64,000 nucleotides of DNA, from positions 13,237,971 to 13,301,970 of the forward strand of contig CM018690.1 of the NCBI GenBank assembly GCA_009363875.1, given 5' to 3'. The translations under genes and the position numbers were made by a program. Positions 19,701 to 30,997 of the stretch are shown piece by piece. This DNA is from Mikania micrantha (lineage: Eukaryota; Streptophyta; Magnoliopsida; Asterales; Asteraceae). How positions within the stretch are numbered: position 1 is the first letter of the stretch; each line of letters begins with the position of its first letter. Under the pieces are notes generated by a model. The model saw nothing but the letters and a program-made list of their open reading frames with translations, made no database searches and was not told the DNA's origin.

Positions 19701-22097
19701 TCAAACAACGCCCTTCCAAGGCGACACTTTAAGCAGTACCATATCACCAGCTTCAAACTCTAATGGTTTCCTCCGTTTATCCGCGTAGCTCTTCTGTCGA
19801 CTGCGTGCAGCTAACAGATTGTCACGGATCTGGCGAATCTTGTCAGTCGTTTCCTGAATAATCTCGGGACCAGTAATCTGCGAATCGCCAACTTTGGTCC
19901 AACAAATAGGTGACCGACATTTCCTGCCATAAAGAGCTTCAAACGGTGCCATACCAATGCTCGCGTGATAACTGTTGTTATACGAGAACTCTACCAATGG
20001 TAAATGGCTATCCCAATTGCCACCGAAATCGATGACACAAGCTCTTAACATGTCTTCCAAAGTTTGAATCGTCCGCTCCGTTTGATCATCCGTTTGAGGA
20101 TGATAAGCAGTGCTAAGATCCAATCTTGTTCCAAAAGCTTCATGAAGTGGATCCCAAAATCGTGCCGTGAAACGAGCATCACGATCCGATATTATGCTTA
20201 AGGGAATACCATGTCGACTAATGATCTCATCAATGTAGATACGAGCTAACTTCCGTACAGGGTACGTTTCGCGTATCGGTAAGAAATGAACCGACTTGGT
20301 TAATCTATCAACTATTACCCAAATACTATCCTTGCCATTTGTGGTTCGTGGAAGTTTAGTAATGAAATCCATAGAGATATTCTCCCCCTTCCACATCGGT
20401 ATTTCTGGTTGTAATAACAATCCTGAAGGTCGCTGGTATTCTGCTTTGACTTTGGCACAGTTAAGGCACTTAGACACATACTCAGCAATATACTTTTTCA
20501 TTCCAGGCCACCAGTACAAGTCCCTAAGGTCTTGATACATCTTATCAGATCCCGGATGGATTAAGTAACGAGACTTATGAGCTTCATTCATAATCACCAT
20601 CCTGAGATCACCTCTGTTCGGTATCCACAACTGATTCAAATAGTACATTAACCCATCATCCTTAGCTTCCAATAAAATCTCAGCCCCGCAAGACATCTCA
20701 TTTTTCAAGTTATCTTGAGCCAATGATTGTTGTTGGGCTGTGAGAACATCGTTACTGAGGTTAGTGTGCACTCGGACACTATGAATCTGAATTTGGCTTT
20801 TGCGACTAAGCGCATCTGCTACTACATTCGCTTTACCAGGATGGTAGCGAATTTCACAGTCATAATCGTTCAACAGTTCAACCCATCTCCGTTGTCTCAT
20901 ATTAAGTTCTTTCTGATTGAGAATGTGCTGCAAACTTTTATGATCAGTAAAGACTACACACTTTGTGCCATAAAGATAATGTCTCCATATCTTCAAGGCA
21001 AACACGACTGCACCAAGTTCTAAATCATGTGTAGTGTAGTTCTTCTCGTGAATTTTCAGCTGTCTTGATGCATATGCCACAACCTTTCCACGTTGCATGA
21101 GAACACAACCGAGACCTAGGTTGGATGCATCAAAGTAGACTACAAAATCATCATTTCCATCAGGCAGTGTCAAGACAGGAGCATCACAAAGTTTCTGCTT
21201 CAAAGTCTGAAACGCCTCTTCTTGCTTGAGTCCCTACTCGTACGGTTTATTCTTCTGAGTCAAAGAAGTGAGGGGAACAACAATCCTGGAGAAATTCGAT
21301 ATGAACCGCCGATAGTAACCGGCAAGTCCGAGAAACGATCGAATCTTCATTGGTGTTTTCGGTGTACTCCAATTCTTCACAGCTTCAATCTTTGCAGGAT
21401 CCACGTGAACACCATTTTCATTGACTATGTGTCCCAAGAATTGAACTTCCTTAAGCCAAAATTCACATTTAGAGAATTTAGCTTACAGTTGCTCTTTTCT
21501 TAGGATCTCCAAAACCAACTTAAGGTGTTTCTCGTGCTCTTCCTTGGTCTTTGAGTATATCAAGATATCGTCAATGAACACAATCACAAACTTATCCAAG
21601 TATGGTCTGCAGACACGGTTCATGAGGTCCATGAAAACCGCCGGTGCATTGGTAAGGCCGAAAGGCATTACCAGAAATTCATAATGTCCATATCTTGTTC
21701 TGAAAGCTGTCTTGGGAATATCATCTTCATGTACGCGAAGCTGATGATACCCAGACCTAAGATCGATCTTGGAAAACCATGCCGAGCCTTGAAGCTGATC
21801 GAAGAGATCATCGATACGCGACAGTGGATATCGATTCTTAATTGTGAGCTTGTTTAATTCGCGGTAGTCGATGCACATTCGGAATGACCCATCATTCTTC
21901 TTAACAAACAGGACCGGTGCACCCCATGGTGAATGGCTCGGGCAAATAAATCCCTTATCAGTCAGTTCTTGTAACTGGCTCGCCAATTCTTGCAACTCCG
22001 AAGGCGCAAGTCTGTAAGGAGATTTGGCAACTGGATTTGCACCAGGTACTAAGTCAATTCGAAACTCTACTTGACGTTCTGGTGGAAGACCCGGCAA
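19701..22097 (-). pseudogene. pol: Gypsy-1 reverse transcriptase, RNase H and integrase (broken)
   Basis: One frame interrupted by two stops. The RT part (22097-21483) has KSPYRLAPSE, FVKKNDGSFRMCIDYRELN, LRSGYHQ, MPFGLTNAPA and catalytic FIDDILIYS. A TAA at 21483-21485 stands where a tyrosine codon is expected. The connection (21437-21234) ends at a TAG in place of tryptophan. From 21203 come RNase H (YFDASNLGLG, TDHKSLQHIL), the integrase HHCC finger (HPGSDKMYQ...CLNCAKVK), and a core with SMDFITKLP, SDRDARF and TERTIQTLE supplying D, D, E. One conserved glycine in the HPQTDGQ-type motif is D. RT before integrase defines Ty3/gypsy. Inactive as it stands. Confidence 0.93.
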
Positions 22098-23878
22098 ATC
22101 ATCAGGAAATACGCTGGAAAATCTCTAATCACAGGAACATCTTCAACTCTCTTTCCTTTATCCTTTTTCTCCACAATATGAGCTAAAAATGCTATACATT
22201 TCTTCCTAAGGTACTTGTGTGCTTTAGTGCATGACATCAGCTTAAGACCTTTACTAGAAGTTTCTCCAAAAACTCTTAAAGTTTCACTCGAAGGTAATGG
22301 AATACGAATATATTTTTCATGGCAAACTATCTCCACTCTGTGGGTGGCTAACCAATCCATGCCTATGATAACATCAAAGCTACCAAGATGCATAGGTATA
22401 AGATCAATTGGGAAAACGTGATCATTTAAGTTCACGGTACATTCGATAATAACAGTGTCAATATCAATAGTGTTTCCGTCAGCCACCTCCACGTTAAACG
22501 GTTTATCTAAGTATGTACGTGTTCTACCAAGCATGCATTCAAAATCATATGAAACGAAACTCCTATCGGCACCAGAATCAAATAAGACAGATGCATAAGA
22601 GTTGTTGATCGGAAATGTACCGTTGACCACGTCCTGGTTGGCTTGAGCAGCTGGAGCATTCAGTTGGAACACCCGGCCTCTTGCCACCCTCTGATTGTTC
22701 CCGGTCAACTTTGGGCATTGATTCCTGAAATGACCCACTTCACCACACTCATAACAGGCACTTGCCTGTGCTTGAGGTACCTGGAGAACGGGTACAGCTA
22801 GAATAGGTTGAGCTTGAGGAGCTGGCAGTGCAAGCGGTACATGTTGCATCCTTTGTGCTTGCGGTGCACTCCGGCAAACATTAGCAAAATGGCCAAACTT
22901 GCCACAGTTGTTGCAGATGAGACACGGCACGTTTGGCAAGTGATGATATCTACAAGTGTTACACTGGGGAGTATTCCCAATGTAATTCCTTGCAGTGATG
23001 TTGTTGGTTGTTTGCTGCCCAAACTTAGCAGCAGGAGTAGTAACCACAAAGTTCCTAGTATTTCTCTTTTTGTTGCTGCTCTTAAAAGTACTAGCAGCTT
23101 CAGACTTAACTTCAGTTTTGGTTTCTTTTGTAGCAGTCTTCACATCAGTTTTCTTTGTCCCCTTTCTGGTGAGTGTTCCAGCCTTCACATGGTTGTCGGT
23201 GAGTGTAGCAGATAAACAGATAGCAGCTTCCAGTGTTTTGGGATTGCTCCCATAGACAGTATCCTGAATCTGCATCGGCAGTCCGCCGATATATTTCTCG
23301 ATCGCTCTCTCCAAGGGTGTCACAAGATGAGGCACCAGTAGGCTATACTCATGGAACTGAGTATTGTAGATTACATTCTCCCCGTTGTCCTGCTTGAGTT
23401 CCCAGAACTCTATCTCAAGCTTCCTCATCTCACTACGTGGACAAAATTCAGTGGTCATCAGGTCCTTGACCTCTTTCCATGTTAGCGCTAAGGCGGCATC
23501 AACTCCCCTAGTTCGCTTTTCGCCATTCCACCAAGTCAGTGCTCTCTTTTGGAAAACACTGGTGGCATAGCGCACCTTCAAGTTCTCAGGACAGTTGTTG
23601 TTGATGAAGGTATTCTCCATGCTCTCAAACCACTGCAGTAGACCAGTGGCTGATTCAGCACCCGTGAACTTCAGAGGATTACAGGAGTTAAAATGCTTGA
23701 ATGTGCAAGTTGGCGGATTTGCACCTCGTCTGTTTTGATTGATGTTCTGATTGGCCTGAGTCAACTGGTTCACCAATCCAGAGATAAGTGTTGCTAACTC
23801 TTGTATGCCGGAGTTGGCATTACTGTTGTTAGCATCCCCATTGTTTGAGCCATCTTCGTTGTGACGGCGCGGCAGCAT
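22067..23878 (-). pseudogene. gag: Gypsy-1 Gag and aspartic protease
   Basis: A 603-codon frame starting MLPRRHNEDGSNN. It has a retrotransposon gag region (LKFTGAESATGLLQWFESM to LTWWNGE, about residues 70-130) and two zinc knuckles, CNNCGKFGHFANVC (about 321) and CYECGEVGHFRNQC (about 375), the first preceded by extra Cys/His pairs. An aspartic protease follows, with FDSGADRSFVS (about 430) and IIGMDWL (about 500). The frame leaves the expected path after VIRDFPA at about 22112, where one base is missing; RT continues in the other frame at 22097. Gag itself is intact, so packaging could be supplied in trans, but Pol fusion is lost. Confidence 0.93.
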
Positions 23879-24115
23879 GTTTCTGAGAAATTAGAAACAT
23901 GTTACTACCGTTTTCAACGTAAGTCATACAAACAATGGTCAAATGAGTTCATTTAAACAGTTAGGATTTCATATAGGAACTATATTTCTCTCCTATCTGT
24001 CATTAACTCATAACATTTATCAATTTCCTAATATTATACTAAGTATCCTAGTTGGTCTTAACTAATATTAGCTAACTATTCCTAAGTTCCATACATTCCC
24101 CACCCTATACCAACA
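23879..24115 (-). other. Gypsy-1 leader next to gag
   Basis: The untranslated leader immediately upstream of gag in the element sense. No frame or repeat is evident apart from AT-rich text. Confidence 0.5.
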
Positions 24116-24232
24116 CTGACAACCTCCCGATGCAATGCAACAAGCTTATATATAGGGCATATGCAGAGGTAGATCGCAATCTTCCCTACACCGTCCCACC
24201 ACCGTTCCATTGCACCACGATTATGCCCTTGT
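24116..24232 (-). ncRNA. Stem module A (covarying hairpin) in the Gypsy-1 leader
   Basis: A module of about 115 bases bounded by CTGAC...CCCGA and CCACGA...CCTTG. Arms TGCAATGCAAC (24131-24141) and GTTCCATTGCA (24204-24214) pair at 10 of 11 positions. The loop carries the shared TATAGGGCATATGCAGAGG and CACCGTCCCACC blocks. The arms are unrelated in sequence to those of modules B and C but sit at exactly the same place, which argues for a conserved structure. Function unknown. Confidence 0.7.
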
Positions 24233-24299
24233 TAGCATTTATGGTGTATCATGTATTTTATCATTGTGTCACTTCACAAACCTTATCCTAGGTAGGATA

Positions 24300-24665
24300 A
24301 TTTTGAGTGAAGTGATCTCTAGTTCCCTTGGACAATTAGGTTCGCCTAATGTCTAAGTTCACCTGACATGTAGGTTCGCCTATTTCTAAGTTCACCTAAT
24401 GTCTAAGTTCACCTGACATTAAAGTTCCCCTAATGTCTAAGTTCACTAAATTCCATATCAAATCTCAATGTCCATAATCATCAATAAGGGTCCATATCAT
24501 CACTGAGTGCTCTTATTGTCACTAAGTGTTCATATCCTCCCTATAGTTTATTCTCGTCAAGTGTCCATACCATCACTAAGTGTTAGTATCATCACTATGC
24601 GTTTATATTATCGCCAAGTGTCTATATCATCACTCAAGTCCATATTCCATCACTAATTGTTCGTA
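24300..24665 (-). repeat. Degenerate short tandem repeats in the Gypsy-1 leader
   Basis: Two degenerate families lie side by side. AAGTTC(A/G)CCTGACAT/AATGTCT units of about 20 bases occupy roughly 24340-24445. (C)ATATCATCACTAAGTGT units of about 24-30 bases occupy roughly 24470-24665. Neither encodes a sustained frame. Confidence 0.6.
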
Positions 24666-24850
24666 TAATTCGTTGATCCTATGCACCCTACGTGTCCAAT
24701 AAGCGTGTTTATAAATGAGTTTATAAGTGTTCATCAAGTGTGATCATCCATGAGTCAATCCAAGCCAATCCAACAAACATACCATCAACATCCATATCCC
24801 ATCACTCTCAACTTTACAATAATTCCTAATAATATCCTAAGTTCCTGATA

Positions 24851-24967
24851 CTGACAGACCCCCAATATACTACAAATGGTATATGTATAGGGCATATGCA
24901 AGGGTAGATCGCAACCTCCCTTACACCGTCCCACCACCTTTGTAGTATACCACGAGTGTGTCCTTGT
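24851..24967 (-). ncRNA. Stem module B (covarying hairpin) in the Gypsy-1 leader
   Basis: Same boundaries and loop blocks as module A. Arms TATACTACAAA (24866-24876) and TTTGTAGTATA (24939-24949) pair perfectly over 11 positions. An inner pair AAGGG/CCCTT (24900-24904, 24918-24922) is also possible. The best-preserved copy in Gypsy-1. Confidence 0.75.
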
Positions 24968-25078
24968 CTGGTGATCACAAGATCTAATCAGATAATTCCT
25001 AAAGCAGATAAATTCCTAAGCAGTTAAGTTCTTAAGCAGACAAGTGTCCCCAACCGGGTAGTTCCCTTATTCCTCAAT

Positions 25079-25197
25079 ACTGACATCCACCCGATGTACT
25101 GTAAATGGTATATATATAGGGCATTTGATAAGGGTAGGTCGCAACCGCCCAAACCACCGTCCCACCACCTTTACAATACACCACGAGTATGTCCTTA
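25079..25197 (-). ncRNA. Stem module C (covarying hairpin) in the Gypsy-1 leader
   Basis: Same boundaries as modules A and B. Arms TGTACTGTAAA (25095-25105) and TTTACAATACA (25170-25180) pair at 10 of 11 positions. The exception is C against A on the plus strand, which becomes a G-U wobble in the element's own (minus-strand) RNA. Confidence 0.72.
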
Positions 25198-25404
25198 TCG
25201 AGTCATTAGGGCACAAGTAAGCAAATAATTAGTAAGCAGCATATATATATCAAATGTATAACAGGAGTTCAGTTAACATGTAATAAACACATAAGCATGA
25301 AATCCTGAATATACTAACTAGTGTATGAAATTACTTCATACTAGGGTATCCTACGGTTATAGACTAGGTCAACCATTTCTAGTAACCTAATTCCATATAA
25401 CCCA

Positions 25405-25417
25405 GGTTCTGATACCA
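25405..25417 (-). promoter_or_regulatory. Gypsy-1 primer-binding site (tRNA-iMet)
   Basis: On the minus strand TGGTATCAGAACC follows the 5' LTR after three bases. It matches the complement of the initiator methionine tRNA end with one change near its end. Confidence 0.88.
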
Positions 25418-26071
25418 ATTTGTAACACCCCGACCGATGGCGGAAACGTCGGTATGCCACGAGGGATGTGTAGATTTTTCAAAAGCTCGTGGGCATCTAA
25501 ATCAAATCATCATATATCATTCAATCAACCAAAATAAGTACACAAAAATCATGTCTAACATGAATTAGTTACATCAATTACAAAAAGAATTAGCTATCTA
25601 ACTAAATTCAATTCGCCAGAATTTCAGTTAATTAGCTAAGTCCAAGATCCTATATGATGACGTCCAAAAGTTTGAGTCCTTCATCCTCAACCTACTTTGC
25701 TTCATTACCTGAAACATGTAGGAAAATCAAGTGTCAACTACTAAGTAGTTGGTGAGTAATCATAAGTTTTTATACTTAAAAGGATTTTATAAAATGAGTA
25801 GAAAGATTTGTGTTTGAAAAGAGTTTTATAAAAAGTTTTAGAAAAATGAGTATAAAAACTTATAGTTTATCTGAGAAGATCCACAAGAGTACCTGCGTGA
25901 CAATCCAATACATATCCCAACACAACCAATCAAACACATAAACAATCACATAATCACATATCAATTCAGTCATAGACAATCAGAGATAATCATAGTTAAT
26001 AATAGATAATCAAACACATAACCATCCAACCAATCTCAACATCAATATTCTCAAATAATATCTGTGACTAT

Positions 26072-26328
26072 ACATGGTCATTATGTAATTAACATAAGTT
26101 AAAAACATGATCCATGGAGTGGAAGCTATCCACGTGACAATACATGAAACCAATGCAATTCACCAAGGTCAAAGGCATTGTTTCACGGAGTTATGATAAT
26201 CCAAGTGGCTATACATGTAATCTTTGTTATTGACCAAAGTCAATAACAATCTTTACACGGATGTGGTAACCCACGTGACAATACATGTGATCATTGCGTA
26301 TAACCGAGGTCATTAGCAATGTCACACG
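26072..26328 (-). repeat. Four tandem hairpin units with covarying stems (right LTR)
   Basis: The counterpart of 4104-4360, shifted by 21,968 bases. The three clear stem pairs are unchanged and the substitutions I noticed between the two LTRs fall in loops or spacers (for example TTAACC to TTCACC in unit 2). Confidence 0.68.
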
Positions 26329-26885
26329 GAGTTTTAATAATCAATGTAATTCCATAATATAAATATCATGTTGATAAACAGGTATTATCCTTGTGTTATC
26401 AAAATAATATTTGAATTTGGTATACATGTTTCACCTCCGAGTTTTAAAACAAAACAGTTTAAAGAAAGGGAGGTTATGAGAACTCACCTGAGTCCTTCGT
26501 ACAATGTTCGTGTAGAATGCGCGCTCGTGTACGTAACCCAAAGCAATTCAACAATCTGTGATTATAATATGTTTCATATTTATAAGTATATGTGTATTAT
26601 TTCGATTATGCGTTCATAAGTGTTTACTCTTGACTATTGAAGACACTATAAACTTTGTTAACTTACTTTCAATTTAAGATAATTTCCTCCCCATATGTAA
26701 GTGGTCATCATCACGTTCTAGTTTAGACTCGTGAATCTTAATTATTCATATGATGAAAATAATTCATGGTTTATTAAGTGTTATTCCCCAAAGGTATGTA
26801 AATTTTATTTCATCCCCCTAATCCTTTATTCATCCCCCAACGTTCAGTTAATGCGTTTAAGCCTTAACAGCCCTTGACCCAACCC

Positions 26886-27455
26886 TAGAACTAGCGAACC
26901 TATAGGTTCGCTGCCCTCTGGCCCAAGGTGCGCCTATAGGGGTTCGGCTAGTTCATCCTGATGGTTCGGCTAGGCGACACCCGACTAGGTTCGCTGAAAT
27001 ACAAGGGGTTCATGTGATGTTTGGGTCGATCATAAAAGTTTCGTGGAAGTAGGGTTTCATTGCAAGTCTAAGATAGTTCGGCTAACAATAGCTTCGGCTG
27101 GCCAAGGTTCGGCCAGCCTTTGGTTCGTTGGTTCCCATTAGGGTTCGTGGCCATCTATATGGTTCGTGCATAAGCAGGGGTTCGCAGCCATTAGTCTTCG
27201 GCCCAATGCAAAGGTTCGGCCCAACCATGTAGGTCTCAACAGAAGGTCCGGGGCATGGCTAGGGTTCGCCGGCCAATGGTTCGCCACCTCATGGGTTCGT
27301 GGGTGTATTGACAGTCGAAGGTTCGACCCTAGCTCAAGTCGTACAGGTTCGTTCAGTAGCATGAGGGTTCGCCTGGCCTAAGGGTTCGGCCACCTGGTTT
27401 TCCCAACCAAGAAAGGTTCGGCTAGAACCTTACAGGTTCGCCAACCTGTGGGTCG
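26886..27455 (-). repeat. GGTTCG motif array (CGAACC in element sense), right LTR
   Basis: The counterpart of 5105-5635, with about twenty GGTTCG hexamers. A unit GGTTCGCCTGGCCTAA-like near 27365-27382 is present only here, so copy number varies between the two LTRs of one element. Confidence 0.8.
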
Positions 27456-28453
27456 CGATCCAGCAGCTCCTGCATCATCATCTTCGACATCCAGAGGGTT
27501 ATAAGGTCGTCTAGGCTTCCCATGGCTCGACAATAACATGGTTTAAATCAAACAAAAACCCTAAAATCGTTTTTAAGTAGATAACCATTTATACTTTAGA
27601 TTTCTAAAAATAACCGAAAATAAATGCTCAGATTTACCTCTATATGTCGGCTGGATTTGAGATTTCTTTATATCTTCTTGTTCCTCTTAATCGTGTGGTC
27701 GTTTTGGGCCAAGAATCATGAGAATCCGTCAAGGAACGAGCTCAAAAAGTTAGAGAGAAGTTAGGTGTTATGTGGGTGACGAAATTTTGAAGTTAGAGAG
27801 AGAAAGGTGTGTTGGTGAATGAAGAAGAAGAAGACCTCATTCTTCCTTATATCGCGTACTAACCCCGTGTGTCCGGTCTCGTTTTTATCGCGATAAAATA
27901 AATATTGTGCTCGGTTTTTAACGTAAACATTTTTAAAGCATAAAACATTTAAATAAATAGTTTTCGTGTTAACTAAGATGATTTTAAATAATTTATTTCG
28001 TGAAACGATTTCGTTTCATTTACGGTCAATTATTTATTTATTTAATTAAAATGGTTTATTCGATTTTTGTTTTTAGGTTATGATTCCTAATAAACATTAT
28101 TAACTCCTTTTTATGAATTTAATATCACTAATTATTATTTTGTTATCTCGTCGAAACGCGTTACTTACGTACGTATTCGTAAAGATCGTCACCTTTGCGA
28201 ATCCGACGCTCTTATCGTATTTCGATTTGATTTATTATTTATGGAATATCGTTTCAGAATATTAAACTTAATAATTATATTCGTGTGAATCGTCACCCAC
28301 GCGAATAAATTTATTAAGTTAATATTTCTAAATTAATATTCGCGTTTAAGTCATATTCGTAACCTCACAATCGCGTTATCATTTTCAACTTTTTATTATT
28401 TTATTAACTTTAATATTATTATTTCCAATCCATAACCCGCTAAACCCAAGTCA

Positions 28454-28572
28454 CTGACACATCCATGATAGACCGAAATATGCATATGTATAGGGCATAT
28501 GCAGAGGTAGATCGCAACCTCCTCTACACCGTCCCACCGCTATTTCGATAAACTATGACGATGTGTCCTTGA
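28454..28572 (-). ncRNA. Stem module in Gypsy-1 LTR (U3)
   Basis: Same layout as leader modules A-C. Arms TAGACCGAAAT (28469-28479) and ATTTCGATAAA (28542-28552) pair at 8 of 11 positions, with one further position a G-U wobble on the minus strand. An inner pair AGAGG/CCTCT (28503-28507, 28521-28525) replaces the AAGGG/CCCTT of module B. It lies upstream of the promoter in U3, so it is transcribed only at the RNA 3' end. Confidence 0.6.
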
Positions 28573-28858
28573 CTATGTTTAGCAACCAGCCCATGAACAA
28601 CCCCCAGTTCCTTTCCATTCCATACCAGTAATCCATATCATCTGAAATGTGACTGCGATAAACTCTCTGGTTCCGTTTAGTTGAGTTTCAACTAAACTTC
28701 CCATGGTTTACGCGTATAATATGTTCTAAACATGTATACCGGTAATAGTGATAATTATCAAATGATAATAATAATTCATCATTAATAATAATAAATCTAA
28801 GATCGTAACAGTACAATCGTACGGATGTACGGACGACCGGAAGTACAGTGATGTTACA

Positions 28859-30348
28859 ATTCATCGAGGAGGCACGATTTTTGTAAAAAGAAATCGTGTA
28901 TCAATTATGCTCCATCTGGGTCCATTTTGGTCTTTTCACCATTAGATCTGTATCACTTTGACATTTACAGAAAACTAATTTTCACGTTAAAAATTTATGA
29001 AAAACTTACATATTTTATATTTCTAACTTATAAAATTACATATTTCTTAAAGCTACAAAATACGTAATATAAAAAGTTCTTAAGCATGATTTGGGAAAAT
29101 ATGTAATTTTACAAAAAATATGAAATATATAAATGACCCAAAATTTATAGTTATAATTATATAAAAAGCTTTATTTAAAGTTACAAAACAATGTTTAAAA
29201 CGAAACATTTGTATACTTAGTTCTTTAATTCCCGTGAGGTTATTTTGAAGGTAAAGTGATGTAGTAAACAATGAAATAATTGTAAAGCATAAAAATTCTG
29301 GTAGGTATAAGTTAATGGTAGACAGTTGAAGTCTTTTATTAGGGAAAAAAAAGTTTAGTTCAAAGACTTAAAAATAGAGAGAATGTTTTATGCTTTCTTA
29401 AAATAGAAGACATATTCTCATTTTAGTTTTATATCATGTTGAATTCTATGATGACCAAAAATTTTTAGAAATGAGTCGTGGTATTCACATACCACCTCAC
29501 ACCCTTATACGCCATGTATAGACCTCTATGACACGTACAAGGCGTATATGAGGACGATCATTGATTGTCAGTATTTGTTAGTGTCAATGATTAGACTCAT
29601 ATACGTCTCGTATAGATCTATACACATCATATAATACGCATCGTATAAGTCTTATACACGGCGTATATGTGACCAATAATTGGGTGTCAGAGTGGATTAT
29701 ACGCATCATATATGTTCATACGAAGTGTATATGGTCGGTAAAATGTTAAACTAAAAAAGTTGGGTGTGTAAATAACCAAGCCCTTTAGAAAATAAGTAAT
29801 GTAGTGGTGGAGGTGGTGGTAGTAACATTAGTGATATTAGTAATAATAATAGTACTAATAGTAAAAATTTTCAAAATATCTTGCTTTCAATTTCCTTGAA
29901 AAATATTATCTATTTAACAAACAAATTAATACAATAAAATGTTTTTTACATGTAACGGTGCCTATACAGCACCTAAGCGTTCAAAATACTTTAATGTATT
30001 TTCTAGCTAGTATTTAAAAACATGATGTGTTTTTTTAATTAATTGGTAAAAGATATAACCATAGAAAAGCATAACCTATTTTTTTAACGACAAAATCATA
30101 CACTTAAATTTAGAATATCACAATCAAAATATGTATAAAAATAATTATGAAAAAAGCCTCAAACCCCCATGTGTTACACGCCTAAAATGAATATCATCTT
30201 CTTTTAGGGATAGTCAACACCACACCCTAATTAAAATGAGATAATATTACATATGGTAAACAATTAAATTAAATTTTTGATAATTTATGTTGGATAATAT
30301 AAGATCATTTTCTACATTCTCGTCTCTGGACAATCCTATATAAAATAA
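28859..30348. other. Spacer between Gypsy-1 and the Helitron
   Basis: AT-rich, without a supported gene. About 29480-29745 contains degenerate units around TATACGCC/GGCGTATA. 29806-29850 has short GGT and AAT-type runs. The remainder is A/T-rich text. Confidence 0.5.
29480..29745. repeat. Degenerate TATACG(C/T)-based repeats
   Basis: Units of about 35-45 bases with near-palindromic cores (TATACGCCATGTATA, ATACGCATCGTATAAG, CACGGCGTATATG, TACGCATCATATATG) recur about eight times. Similar GCGTAT...ATACGC cores occur inside the solo LTR at 61055-62313, so this may be a decayed fragment of a related LTR. Confidence 0.5.
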
Positions 30349-30997
30349 CTAGGTTAGTAACCCGTATAACACACGGGTTGACATAGAGTTAAGATGCAGT
30401 TCACGATAATTTATAACTACCTTTAACATAACAACTTATACGTGACACAAAACATCATAAATTAAAATTAAAAGTCGCAAGAATTTGTTCATAAGTTTTC
30501 AAAAATTTCCTTAAACACAACGTTTGTTGTTGTACTTGTAACTTTTCCATCTTTGTTTAAAATTAGAAGTTTTAATCCATCACTACTTTTCACCCTGGAT
30601 AATGTAACATATAATTGACCATATGTTAAATACCGGATCTCTTAAATACAATCCAACTTTTGATAGTGATTCTTATAATAATCATAATAATTATAATAAA
30701 TTATGATTTTAAAGACATTAGACATGTTTTGAAATGCTTAGTAATTGGAAACCGTCATTATTTAAAGTCATTATTAATGTCAATATATACAATTATAATT
30801 AATTTTAGATAAATTATGGAATGTTTTTAAGTGACCGTTATTATTTAAAGTCATTATTGACTGTGGTTGTGACATTTGTCAAAATGACATACGTGGCATA
30901 TGTATTTGAGTGACACGTGACATGCTAATGATTTAGATAGCCTAGTTAAATGACACATGACATTTAAGTTACTCTTTTATTAAGAGTAGTAGATAGA
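30349..30997 (-). mobile_element. Short Helitron with helicase remnant
   Basis: Read on the minus strand it starts TC at 30997 after an A, with TCTATCTACTACTCTTAATA, a typical plant Helitron 5' end. It ends in a hairpin with 7-bp stems (AACCCGT at 30359-30365, ACGGGTT at 30373-30379), six bases, CTAG (30349-30352) and then T. The 649 bp retain only the last 45 codons of the helicase, so it is a deletion derivative that needs enzymes from elsewhere. Confidence 0.75.
30489..30623 (-). pseudogene. C-terminal remnant of Helitron PIF1-like helicase
   Basis: On the minus strand an open stretch of 45 codons reads YGQLYVTLSRVKSSDG, then KLLILNKDG, and ends FKEIFENL before TGA at 30489-30491. The GQLYV-LSRV motif is the last helicase motif of plant Helitron RepHel proteins, and the ending is typical of their C-terminus. 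The upstream Rep and helicase domains are absent. The stop lies about 140 bases from the Helitron 3' end. Confidence 0.8.

Larger units (their letters stand above)
3451..28858 (-). mobile_element. Gypsy-1: Ty3/gypsy (chromovirus-like) retrotransposon, interrupted
   Basis: A complete but defective element read on the minus strand. From right to left it has the 5' LTR (25421-28858), an iMet primer-binding site, a structured leader, gag-protease, reverse transcriptase, RNase H, integrase, a chromodomain-like tail, a polypurine tract and the 3' LTR. That last LTR lies at 3451-6589 and 18775-19283 because a copia element sits inside it. The flanks GTTCA/ATTCA are a 5-bp target duplication with one change. 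The coding region holds at least two frameshifts and three nonsense changes. The LTRs agree closely (order of 1-2% differences in the parts compared, plus indels), so the insertion is fairly young. Tekay-like affinity is inferred from gag/integrase style and the C-terminal domain. Confidence 0.93.
25421..28858 (-). repeat. Gypsy-1 5' LTR
   Basis: 3,438 bp, TGTAACACCC...GATGTTACA, collinear with 3451-6589 plus 18775-19283. In the element sense it starts at 28858. The stem module (28454-28572) lies in U3, the possible TATA box at 27845-27852, and the CGAACC array (26886-27455) and hairpin units (26072-26328) in the transcribed part. It lacks about 180 bp present in the other LTR (around 26806) and has one extra GGTTCG unit near 27370. 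Confidence 0.94.
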
